A stretch of DNA of 64,000 nucleotides from Sordariomycetes sp. S80-01Y. Lineage: Eukaryota > Ascomycota > Sordariomycetes. The position numbers and the translations under genes were made by a program. The notes below the pieces were generated by a model. The model saw only the letters and a program-made list of their open reading frames with translations, had not been told where the DNA came from and made no database searches. Location of the stretch: positions 248,001-312,000 of the forward strand of contig JAXQJY010000027.1 in assembly GCA_037042185.1 (NCBI GenBank), in the 5' to 3' direction. Of this stretch, positions 34,938-45,879 are shown in pieces. The stretch's first letter is position 1. Each line of letters begins with the position of its first letter.

Positions 34938-37444
34938 ATGGCAGAGCTGGCGACGTATCCGCCGGATGAGACATCTCCAGTCGGGAGAAAGGCCCGAAGA
35001 AGGACACGCAGGGCCTGCGATAAGTGCAATGTCTCGAGGACAAGATGCAATGGAGACCATCCGTGGTAAGTCTCTAGATCCGCTTGAGCCAGTCCACTTC
35101 TTGCTGACACCTCCTTGTAGCGGCCGATGCCAAGGTATGGCACACCTCTTAGTGGCAGCGTCTACCAGCGTCTTCCCCTTGTCTTTGCACCGGAGATGTT
35201 TTCGCACTCGCTAACCCTTTGTCTCAGAGTACGGGTATGACTGCCATTACAATCGCCAAGCAAAGAAACGCGGGCGTGTGCCGCTCAAGGACAAGAAGGC
35301 CTCGCAGCGAACAGGGCGGTCTACCAGCTCTGGCGACGACGACGGCAGTCTAGAGGAGGCGCAAGAAGTGAATCATTCGAAAGATGCGATTATGGCTGCA
35401 AATCAGTACCAAACACCGCAGGAGCCCCCTCAGATGGCTCCAATGGCTGCGCCCTCTAGCTTCGAGCCATCTCCTGGCGTGGACAGCTTCCAAAGTCAAC
35501 CAACCGATCATCCGTCGGTGGGAAGTATGCAGCGCTCGGACACGTCAGGTGGATTTCCCAGGATGATTGAGAATGTCCACATTGCCGGCAGCTCCCGCGG
35601 GTCTTACCAGGAGTCGCCGTGCGCAAACCCATTCTTCATCTCAAACCCCACAATCAACTTCGGGTTACAGAATCCTGTGGACATGGATAGGCAGTCCTCA
35701 GCGGTTGGTCATGGGTCTGAGTGCCGACATAGATGCCTGGAGCCCTTGTTGCCGTACATGGGCCAACACTTCCCCGTGTCGGTGGCCTGTGACCTCTTCG
35801 ACGTCTACCTCCTCGATCCAGGAGCGTCTCTTTTCCGATTCTCGTCGCCTTATATCCTGACTCGCATCTTCAGAAAGAAGTCTCTCACGGGACCCAACCC
35901 GCGACCTACGTCTCCTGCGCTGCTGGCGACGATCCTCTGGTGCTGCGCGCAGACGGCGGACATCTCCGTCTTGCTCGTGCCGGGGGCGCGCTCCAGGCTT
36001 ACCAACGCTCTGTACGAGCTCGCGACGTTCCTGATCTCGCGTCGCGATCCAGACAGGTGGAGGCGCATCCACGGCGGTCTCCAGGTCGAGTATGACCGCG
36101 AGCAGAGCGGCATGTTCCCGGAGACCACCATGAGCAACGAGCCTTCAGGCAATGTGGACGACGTCCTGACGTTTATCCTGCTGTGCATTGGAGTCTCTGC
36201 TGGAGACTTCAAATCTGACTGTCTCAAGTGGTGGAGCAAGGCGAAGCGACTGGCTCAGTCAATCCGGCTGGACCGTCAAGATGCTGCTGGCGACTGCGCG
36301 GATACGCCCTATTCCCTCGCCGAGTTTGAGGCCCAGGAGGAGAGGAGACGCGTCTTCTGGCTCCTATATGCAATCGATCGGCATCTGGCCCTTTCCTACA
36401 ACCGCGCCTTGGATATCCCGGATGCCATCGTCGATGTCTACGGTAAGTCCAGCGTCCACCACTCGGCAAGGTGGGCATTTGGCTGATGTTGAGAAGCGCC
36501 ATTGCCAGACAATGTCTGGGAGAATCTTGAGGACATCAACAGCCTTCCGCCGAGAACCCTGGGGCCTCCTGTGACCATCACCGGCACCGGCTTCTTCGAG
36601 TATTTTCTCCCGCTCATGGTCATTCTAGGCGACATCATAGAAGTTCATCACGGACAGTACCATCCCCGACTCGGCAGCTTGGACAAGAAATACGCTGAGG
36701 GTGCTATCGCGGAACTTATCGCCGGTTGCGAAGCCAGCCTCGATACACTAGCCCGCAAAGCTGGGCTCAATACCGGTGCCCAAGCCAATATGCGTATTAG
36801 CAACATCCTTGCCGGCTCGCAGGACCGCATGCCCGACCATGGCCAACTGCCAGTGGGTCTTGAGGTACCTAACGAGCATCTGAACGTCAAGCTAGTGATT
36901 GCTTACAGTACCTTCATCATACACGTGCTGCACGTCTTATTCTACGGGAAATGGGATGCCATCAGCATGCTGGACAACGAGGATGACTGGATCACCACTC
37001 CTCGATTTGTCGAGTGCGCTTCGCATGCCATCGACGCGTCCGAGGCGGTGGCGGACATTCTCAAGCTGGACCCCGAGCTAACCTTCATGCCGTATCTTTT
37101 TGGGATCTACCTCCTCCACGGAAGCTTCATCTTGCTGCTGTTTGCAGACCGTATGCCTCAGCTGGGCCAGAACCAGAGCGTGGAACAGGCATGCGAGACC
37201 ATCATCCGAGCACACGAGGTATGCGTCGTTACTCTGAGCACGGAGTTCCAGGTATGTGGGCGCAGCTTCCTGTCATTAGGCGACTCTGACCCGGTCACAG
37301 CGCAACTTTCGCCGAGTCCTGCGGTCGACTCTGTATAATGTTCGAGGAGGCAGTCCAGCTGGAAGGGAGGAGCATCGCCTTGCCAGGAGGCAGGTTCTGT
37401 CCTTGTATCGCTGGACCCGGGGCGCAAAGGGACTCGGCATATGA
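34938..37444 (+). CDS. Zn2Cys6 transcription factor, XlnR/AraR-like
   Basis: Five exons: 34938..35065, 35121..35134, 35228..36442, 36509..37251 and 37301..37444, giving 747 residues. The zinc cluster uses Cys27, 30, 37, 43, 46 and 53 and is followed by the basic linker KKRGRVPLK. Cys43 is completed and Cys46 fully encoded by the 14-base exon 2. The middle region shows fungal_trans features (RVFWLLYAIDRHLALSYNR) and GFFEYFLPLMVILGDI-EVHH. After the last intron the C-terminus reads EFQRNFRRVLRSTL then VLSLYRWTRGAKGLGI, closely matching the end of the XlnR/XYR1/AraR family. Reading through that intron would lose this tail and stop at 37338. Relatives switch on hemicellulase and pentose-catabolic genes in response to xylose or arabinose. 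Paralogue identity cannot be set here. Confidence 0.85.
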
Positions 37445-38837
37445 CGTGAACAATGCAGTGTGACAGGTGTCTAGAGGCTGGACTCGACCTTGGTCTTGGT
37501 CTCAGTCTCTGTGTGCAATGGTAGTCTAGGCCTTCAGGCCTTGTCTATGAAAGAAGTGCATGCTGCGTCTTGTTGCGGCAGACTAAAGTCTCTCAACGAG
37601 AGTTTTCCAGGGACAGTGACGAAATATATCCCGGCAGTCCTAGGCTCGCTATCCGTAATGATCACAACATAACATTGCCTTAAGGGCGAGTGCCGAGCAT
37701 TGGTGATCGGTAGCCGACGGGTATTTGACTCGGTGTTTTCTAGATCGCAGCTCGTGTCATCTGCAGTACGTAAGGCACTTTCCCAGCCATTGTTCCAGAA
37801 GCTTAATTCGGAGAAAAGATCGTCATCTTGAAAAGCGAGCTAATGTTCAGTGTCTTCCGCTGTTCACATCTTCGTGTAAAAGGGCTTTTCTTTAGTCCGA
37901 GCAGTCATGGATCGCTACCCTGGAGCAGATACTCCTTTCTCCTTGGAGATTATAAGCTTAACAGGAAACCCAAAACTGACGCCACTGATAAACTCCCTTA
38001 CATATTCTTCGCAGCTCGTTGTAACTCACCTTCTGCACATTTTGATGCCACAAAGTCGGGTCCTCCTTCACACTGCTTCAGGCTTAAATCAATGACTAGA
38101 AAAGCGCGAGACCACTACAACTACCCCCTCGAAGCGTGGGCTCCTCCCATGGGACTGAACTTCACAATGCCCAGCTTGTGTGAGGTTCTTCGGACATTAA
38201 AATGCTAAGCCTCCCAGCCAACCTGTGCTTTTGGCTGCGCTGGGATCCCTTCCTCGGCTCGCAGCGGATCTCCAGCTGCCCCGCGATACCAACCCCTGTC
38301 AACGGGGCTTCCCAAGAGCCTGCGCGCGCTTCCCCTCGCGCACGTTCACTTTGTTTGTGGCCGCTGCTATCATCTAACCTTGCTCTCGCTTGAACGGTGC
38401 GAAACACTACGGTGGCTGCTCGAAGGTCGGGCCGGCCAAGGCTTGGCCCTAAGATCGAGACATTCTGGATTCTTGGATCTCGCCGGGAATAAGTGCCGCC
38501 CTAACTTGGCAATGCCTTCGCGAATTTCGTGTTCAGCCCTGGAGACCCAGTTCGAGGCTGTTCGAAGCTTTGATTCGCCTGTGCCGCCGGCAGCGTCCGT
38601 TCGCTTCGGACGTGGGCGAATCACACCCCCAGTACCAATAATAGGAGCACCTTTAATCAAATTGGTTAGCCCAGTGCAGGGCAGGCACTCTTCTCAAAAG
38701 AACGCCTCGCGCTGGTTCAGTTTCAGCTGTGAGCGAGCCGTTGTCTTTCTCTCGTTTGAAATCTCTCGTCGACCGTCTCGAGCACGCTTCAAAGGCCACT
38801 TCTTCGATCAGCAGCCCTCGCGTACCTGCGTGCCACG
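37445..38837. other. Intergenic (1.4 kb)
   Basis: Regulator 3' region and promoter of the next plus-strand gene. Open frames here (for example 38380-38931) lack any domain and overlap the next gene's start. Nothing supported. Confidence 0.5.
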
Positions 38838-40162
38838 ATGTCGTATTACGGCTCTAATGAGTCGACTTGGCTCTACGCCCACGCTGGCGCGACGGCCGTC
38901 ATCGCAGCGCCCATCACAATCTTGGGGCTGATCGACTGCTTCAAGGGCCGCAAACGAGCTGATCCCGCGAGGACTGGCTTCGTCTGGCTCAAGGCTGTCT
39001 TTGCGCTGATTTTTTTGTGGGTGCTAGCAGTCTGCATTTGAATCTGACGCCTTTGCTGATGCTCAGATCCTAGGTCCTTCGTCTTCGCCATAGTCAACAG
39101 CATTACGCGGGCCTTCTACTACGACGTCCTCTCCGTCAATTACAGTTCATCAACGAGAAATGACTGGAACAAGATCAGCTACGCCATGGGCACCATCTCC
39201 GGCTTCTTTTCCTGGATGGCCGACTTCGCGCTGCTCATCAGCTTTGTCGAGATCGGCAATGGCTTTCTGTACGCTCTGGACCGGACGCCTTCGTCCAAGC
39301 GCAAGATCCTGCGCTTCACGACCTTCGCGCTCATGATCCCCTTGATCATCATGACCTTCGTCAACATTGGATATGGCGGTGCGCTGTCGGCGCAGTTCAT
39401 GAACGGGTCCTCCAGTGGTGCGAATGCTGCGATCGATAAGCTGCTAGATCTGAACTACATGAGTGCGGCCATGAATGTTCTTCTGTTCATTTATAGCCTT
39501 CTGGCCATGATTCATGCCTCCTTCGTGAGGCACAAGTACCGTGGGGTCGAGCCGGCTGGCAAGGTAAGCCATCCGCAAGGGGCCATGAGCCCCCTCCTAT
39601 CTCTGCCAAAGCTAACTTCGTAATGCAGACCGTCACTCTCTACCTTGTCGCCACTGTCCTCACTGCCGTACCTCGAAACCTGTGGGCACTCATCTACTCG
39701 TGCCTCCTGGCATTCAACAACACCTACTTTTACCTCGACGTGGACGTTCCCACTCGCGTTGTCCTGACGCAGCTCATCCTCCTCATCACCCTGGTCCTCC
39801 TCTTCGTGGTCAGCACCCGCAAGCAGGCCGGGCTTTGGACCGAGCTCCAGCCCTGGATGAACGGCGTTGCGCCCACAATGACGCATCGCCACCAGCTGTA
39901 CTACGGCGTCGGTCCAAACGGGGAGGCTGCCTACTATCAATACCCGGCCCAGGGGCAGCCCGCAATGGCGTACGCTCAGCCTCAGCACCAACAGCAGCAA
40001 TACTACGGATGGCAACCACAGCAGCAGTGGCAGCAGCACCCCTATGAGGCTCCTGGCATATCGCCTAATGTTGTGCCCGCCGGTGACCCCGCTCACATGC
40101 TGCCCGCCAACGGACCAGAACCTCGCTACGCAGACCAGGTTCATCACGAAATGAAGGCATAG
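38838..40162 (+). CDS. Seven-helix membrane protein with Gln/Tyr-rich tail, unknown function
   Basis: Exons 38838..39016, 39074..39563 and 39629..40162 give 400 residues. Seven hydrophobic helices are visible, starting with AGATAVIAAPITILGLI and ending with VVLTQLILLITLVLLFVVS. A cytoplasmic-looking tail of about 120 residues is rich in Gln, Tyr, Pro and Ala (QHQQQQYYGWQPQQQWQQ). The first junction was placed at donor 39017 and acceptor 39073 because it continues helix 2 (ALIFLSFVFAIVNSI). It lacks the CQPV/PLV landmarks of rhodopsin-like fungal proteins, so I do not place it in that family. The tail resembles low-complexity segments that mediate protein clustering. Function unknown. Confidence 0.82.
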
Positions 40163-40322
40163 AGAATCGACAAGCAGTATCGGTATTTAAATAATCTTAA
40201 TTCATGTCAAAGAGAATAGTCTCCAATTGGACAATCCCTCGATTAGTCACATTGTGAGCACCATCCCGTGGGTCTTCAGAAGCCCCCGTCGACAGCTGTG
40301 TCGCACGCCTTTTTCTCCCGTC

Positions 40323-41193
40323 TTAAAATGCGGCATTGGCAGGTCGGAAGGCTCGAGGAATCGTCATGTTCTTCCCAGCCTTGGGCGAGTAGGAGACCGT
40401 ATCTGGGCAGCTAGCTCCAGAGGTGCCGGCCGGGTCAGTGGCCACAAACTCGCCGTCCTGCAGCGAGCCCTGGACGTTGAAGTGGTACCAGACCTCGTTC
40501 AGCTCGTCACCGTCGCACCCTATCGTCACTGCCGCGCCGTGCTTGCCCTCCAGCACGCTCGTGATCTCGTCTGAGCTGTACGTCTCGCTGGAGCTGGGCG
40601 TGATGCCGGCGTCGGCCAGCCACTTGTACGTCGGCAGCGTCTTGAACAGCTCGACGGCCTTGCCAAAGTACGACACGGCCTCCTCGGTTGGCTGGTAATC
40701 CGTGTAGCAGTCCGGCTCGAGGGTCGAAACGCAAGTGCCGTGCTTGTTCCATTCGTGCTCCCAGAAGGATTCGTCATCGCCCTGGTAATCCTTCCAGTAG
40801 GTGGACATGTAGTCGAGGGTGTCAGCTGCGTCGAATGCCGTGAGGATGTCCGAAATGTTGGAGTACTCCCGCGATGAGTCGCACTCAGCGGGGTATGAGC
40901 CGTCACACCAGTCAGGCCAGAGACCGTGGATGGTCCAGGAGTCTAAGCAAACGTCAGCTTGAATCCCTGTCCATGATTCTGCGGCAGCAAAGCTTACCAG
41001 AGGGCCCAGTTGCGGGCTCGGCATCCCAGAACTGCGTCAAGACGAGCTGACCAGCAGACACGAAGCAGCATGTGTCTTCAATGATGGTGTTGTTGTGGCA
41101 GGACATGGGAAGGTCGCCAGAGCATGTCTTTGGGTCGGCAACTGCTGCGCCGAGCAGCGCGGCCAAAGGCGTCAACGCGCGAATTGAGGGCAT
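40323..41193 (-). CDS. Secreted ribonuclease T2
   Basis: Exons 40998..41193 and 40323..40942 (55-base intron) give 271 residues. A signal peptide (MPSIRALTPLAALLGAAVA) precedes a mature domain with many cysteines. Active-site block CAS I is TIHGLWPDWC with His71, completed by the exon junction; CAS II is FWEHEWNKHGTC with His128, Glu129 and His133. All catalytic residues are present. The enzyme cuts single-stranded RNA through a 2',3'-cyclic intermediate and acts outside the cell or in the vacuole, for phosphate and nucleoside scavenging. There is no C-terminal extension beyond the catalytic domain. The start was taken at the ATG that opens directly into the signal peptide; an in-frame ATG 63 bases upstream is less likely. 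Confidence 0.94.
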
Positions 41194-41954
41194 CTTGGTC
41201 TTGGTATTGTTCTTGTTCTTGGTGTGAGGTAGTGCAAAGGCAAGCAGTGCAAACAACTTCTACATGAGGCTCATCAGTGTTCATATACCTCCCAAGTCCC
41301 GTGCACGTGTTTCGAGACGCATAGCAGCCCATTGCTTGAAACAGTCGATCCCTCGGGCGTCATTGGTCGGGATGCTGGACGAATCGAGTAGGTCGTCAGG
41401 GGTCACAAAGGGCCCCGATCAGCATCCGAGCGGCACTGGAGCCTCTGACAGGTCGAACGCTTAGATTCCCTCTTGATCGTCTTGTTTCGTCTTGCTCTGC
41501 TCCATCCAAGCACAAAGGTCCCCCGCCTGCCCTGCAATCAGCAGTCGGACCTGTAATGCTGTTTCGAGAAGGACAGCTCAGGACTGGTGAAACGATCGAC
41601 AGATCGGCAGCCGATTGACCCGATGACGATGCGACAGAAGCGCAGAATCTCGACATGTGCAGAGTCAATTCGGAGAGGAGATCTCGCCTGGCACGACGGT
41701 CTTGGCAGGCACAGAGACAGATCTGCGGTCAGCTGCGCATTGGCGTTGAGGGGGCTTCTGCTGTGATCTTCTAGAACCAGCCTCTTAGAGCCGATGGCCC
41801 GACTGTACGGGACTTTTCACTTATCGCGGCAATTTTCAGCAAGCAATCACTTTTGACGGTCGATATCATGTCCTAGTTGCTTTTCTGTCATCCATGCGTG
41901 GTCGCCATCTCTGTCTGCCCGATTCCATCGCCCTCCCTAGCCGCCAGCCCAACT
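41194..41954. other. RNase T2 promoter region
   Basis: 761 bases between the RNase T2 start and the transporter stop, both on the minus strand. No gene or clear motif seen. Confidence 0.5.
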
Positions 41955-43827
41955 TCAAGAAATCACCGTGATTCCCTGCGTCGCGTTTCCCTTTTGCTTG
42001 CCGTCGCTGCCGCTCCCATCAACTTCGCTGTCAATTGAGCTGCCCTGCTCCGCGTGGGCAGCTTCTTCGGCGGCAAGGCGCATTTCCAGATCCGGATGCC
42101 TCTGCTTCCACCTCTTGACAAACCACGCACCGAACATCAAGAACGCCCACATGGCAAACTGGAAGACGATGGCTGCCGGATACCCATGCGGATAGACCGG
42201 TGCCTCGACCGCGGGGAAGGTAAACAGAGGCACCCAGATCTTCATGCAGAAGCCGAGGGTCATCATGGACGAGATGATGAGGCCGCGCTCGCCGTAGTTT
42301 TCCTTGAGGGTGAAGTTGACCCACGAGTAGAGGATCGGCGAAGCCATCCCTGAGAAACCTCCCAGGTAAAACGCGACGAACTTCAAAATGTCTGGCACTT
42401 GCCACACGGCGAGGACGATAATCGAGAACATGGTTAGCGTCGACTGAAACGTCCACAGGCCGCGAAGGCTGAGTGAGCCGGCTAGCGTCGTACCTAGCCA
42501 GGACGACAAGGCGCGGAGGAGGTCAATGAATGTGGGGAGAATGTTGATGAGCTCAACCGAGTAACGGCCAGTCGAGCGAAGCCATAAGGCCATGTACCCG
42601 GTCCAGTAGTGAGCTTGACACAGACATCTGATCTCATCAGCCGACGCATTTCAGGGTTCAAAGGTGCAGGGCTTACATGTAGCAGGGAACGCAGATCCAC
42701 CACATGGGTCGGCTGAGGGTATACTTGAAAGTCTTCCACGTGATGCCCTCCTTTTCAACCACGGGGATCCGCCTCGCAGCGCGTTCGTACTCGTCCTCGG
42801 TGAAGTACCATCGTTTCGGCGAAGTGGGCAAGCCGGGCCAGAAGGCGAAGCCGATGAAGGAGATGGGCAGTGTGATGATGCCCTGCACCAGGAACAGCCA
42901 CTGCCACCCAGCCCGTCCCTGGACACCGTTGAGACTGCGGTAGATGGCGGCCTGAAGGTAGCCGGAGAACATGGAGCCGACCGAGTTGCCCATGAACCAG
43001 ACGCCGGCGCGCTTGAAGATCTCCTCATTCTTGAACCAGGAACCGACTGCTTGCTGTCAACCGTCTGCGGCTTACAAACATTTGCCAGGGGAAGCCTACT
43101 GATCAGATGCGTGCCCCCGAAGGAAGAGGCTTCGAGAAAGCCAGTGATGGCGCGTAGGATATACAGATGCCAGCTCTGGGTCACTTCTGACTGTACGAAA
43201 GCAATAATGGCCCATGCGATCTGAAGTGTCGGCAGCAGAAAAGGAGCACTGATAGCAGCGTAAGCAGTTCGTCCCTGAATATGTCGGGCAACCCACATCT
43301 TGGCTTTTGTCTGCAGGGTCATCAAGGGAATCTGACCAAGGACGTATGCGGTGTTGTCTGACACGGAGCTCAGTACTCTTCCAATGGCGGGGGTCACGGT
43401 GCAGGGTCTTACATGCCACCTCATAGTAGTTGAGTTCGTTCCCGACCGCATTGAGATCCTCCTTCATGCCCGAAACGTAGGCATTGGTGATATTCTGCTG
43501 GCCAAGAAACTACGAATAGTTCTTTAGCTTCAATGTGCTTTTATCTTCATTGCCCATTTTCGCTTACACGGCAGAAGACTTGTTCCAGTGGTCAGCGACA
43601 CGTCGAGATCTCCGGTGATGAGGTGCACTTACAACTGAGGGAACCAAAGACCAGAATGGCGAGGTCCAGCTTACGAAGAAGCTTCCGCTCCTCTATGGGA
43701 TAATGCGAGGCTTCCTACGGTGAGCCGGCTTGCCTCACGCACGGGCCTGAAACTCACGATACCAGTCGAAGACCGAGATAATGACGGCCACGGCCTTGTT
43801 TCGCTTCGCAGTCTCGCTGAGACTCAT
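41955..43827 (-). CDS. MFS transporter, Dal5/pantothenate (anion:cation symporter) family
   Basis: Seven exons: 43758..43827, 43633..43710, 43568..43578, 43413..43509, 43100..43357, 42677..43046 and 41955..42627, giving 518 residues. Landmarks: VISVFDWY at the N-terminus, EERKLLRKLDLAILVFGSLS, QQNITNAYVSGM in helix 1-2, GQIPLM, FGGTHLI-GSWFKNEE, GNSVGSMFSGYLQAA, RAGWQWLF and SPKRWYFTEDEYERA. These fit the fungal pantothenate/allantoate-like branch that imports carboxylate vitamins or nitrogen compounds with protons. Exon 3 is only 11 bases, but the conserved helix 1 is broken without it. The acceptor for exon 2 was set at GAAG because it gives FDWYPSHYPIEER. Substrate unknown. Confidence 0.87.
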
Positions 43828-44620
43828 GGCGAGATTCTATCAGGAGAATGTTCTCCCTGTTGACTGAGCTGTAAATAAAGTTACGTCGCCTAGGATTATC
43901 TCCAAGTCTGCCGACCTCCGGCTAATCTTATACGGACAGCGCCCTCTGGCCTTGCCACACGACCTGTCGTCTTCCCACAAAGCCAGCCCCCTCAATGGCG
44001 AATCCTGTACTCATCTGAAAAGATACTCCATAGATAAAGCGGCTCTATGGAACTCTTCGTCATTCCGGCATCAATGGCGAGCTCGGGAGTCGCATATGGA
44101 TTCATAAGCCAGTTAGGCCATCAAGCTTGGCAAACCGACTTCGGTTTCCTATCAGATCGTCAAGTGTGAACAAAGCAGCGTCGGACATCGACCGACATGC
44201 TGGATTTGCCTTCATTTGAAGGATTATATCGGGCAAGACTTGAGCGGTTGTTGCCCGCGCTGCATAGTGTGGTGGTAGTCTGGCTGTTGCGTGATTGATG
44301 TTGGAATGGCGACATGGCCCCACGACCTCGACTCTTGATCGCGACCAATGGTGTTTAACTCCGGATATTCAAATGTGATATCAAGTGCGCTGGAAGCCCC
44401 AGAAAGCTCTTTATCCATCTGCCGTTCGCGGGGACGCCATCACACCATCACGTATTCCCTCCGATATGTGAGTGGGGTGACCAGGCTGAGGGGCGGGCGG
44501 CCACGGAGCCCATCTAACGTTGTCCAAGTATCTGAGTAAAGCGATAAATGGCCGTGATGTCTGCTTAATTCTAAGTCTCCAGCAAATCATACGAAGCATT
44601 GCGCAAAGCCGTAGCCCGAG
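43828..44620. other. Divergent intergenic region
   Basis: 793 bases between divergent starts of the Dal5-like transporter and a 2OG oxygenase; both promoters must lie here. The shared upstream region may co-regulate the pair. No clear operator recognised. Confidence 0.5.
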
Positions 44621-45879
44621 ATGCCTTCAGCAGTTCCACAACTGTACCAGTACAGCCACGTCCCCGAGACGCAGGAGGACCTCGAGTGGGCAGACTGTAA
44701 GGCTCCTTAATGTGTTTATTTCGGTCTACTAACACACACAGTGCCTACCGTCGACCTGTCCAAGTACGGAACGCCTCAAGGAAACAAAGAGCTTGCCAAT
44801 TTGCTGCTAGAGGCAATCCGCACGAAAGGGTTCTTCTACGTCACCAACTTTGGCATTTCACAGGGGACTGTCGATAAGCAGTTTGCACTGGGACAGAAGT
44901 TCTACGAGCTGCCACTGCGAGAGAAGCTCAAGTATGAGCCTGATCTTGACTCCGGGGACTACAACGGCTATCGGCCAGCGGGACGCCGTGTGCTAAGTGG
45001 CGGAATCAAGGACAAGACCGAGGTCTGGAACATGGCAAGTTAGTGCGCATACATCACTCGCGAACCAGATTCGCTCTCCCTGGTGAGCATACTGACCGTC
45101 TCATAGCCAACGATGGAAAGATCACCCAGCCACTGCCCTCTCTGCTAGAGGAGCAAAAAACAGAAATCGAAGACTTCGCCAAAAGTCTTCATGACAAGAT
45201 CCTAGACCCCCTCAATCATCTGATTGCCCTCGCGCTGGAGCTCCCCGAAGACTTCTTCACCAACCTCCACCAGTGGGAGACGCACGACGAGTCCCACCTG
45301 CGCTACATGAAGTACTCCAAGTTCTCGGCCGAGGAGATCGAGAAGCTCAGCGACGGCCTGTGGTCTCGGGGCCACACCGACCTGGGAACCATAACCCTCC
45401 TGTTTCGCCAGCCGGTTGCCGCCCTGCAGATCCGGGACCACGAGACGGGTGATTGGAAGTGGGCGAAGCCCCTGGACGGCAGCTTGACCGTCAACACGTG
45501 CGACGCGTTGAGCTTCCTCACGGGTGGGTACATCAAGTCGACAGTGCATCGCGTAGGTTTACCATCGCCTCCGTTCGTTGCTCTCTGCTGACGTGTACAG
45601 GTATCATTGCCGCCCAAAGACCAGCGCCACGTCGACCGGCTGGGGCTGCTCTACTTCTCGCGTCCGCAGAACGATCTGGTGCTGAGCACTGTGGACTCTC
45701 CCGTCCTGCGGCGCGAGGGCTACGTGCGGAACGAGTTCGAGAAAGGCGGCCACAAGGTGCCCACTATGGGCGAGTTCACCACCCTCAAGCAGATCTGGCA
45801 GCAGCGCAAGGGCAAGTCGTACTCCGACGGGGAGGGCCAGGAGATCTTGCCGGGCTTCACGGGTCAGTACTTTGCGTGA
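44621..45879 (+). CDS. 2-oxoglutarate/Fe(II)-dependent oxygenase (IPNS-like)
   Basis: Exons 44621..44696, 44742..45038, 45107..45552 and 45601..45879 give 365 residues. The N-terminal DIOX_N block is PTVDLSKYG with KGFFYVTNFGI. The iron site is GHTDLGTITLLF (His214, Asp216) and the distal His near 272 in KSTVHRV, which spans the last junction; YFSRP follows. Members of this family perform hydroxylation, desaturation or ring closure on small molecules. The gene is divergent from a Dal5-like transporter, so uptake and oxidation of the same compound is possible, though not shown. A second 2OG oxygenase lies 2 kb downstream but is only distantly similar. Confidence 0.88.
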
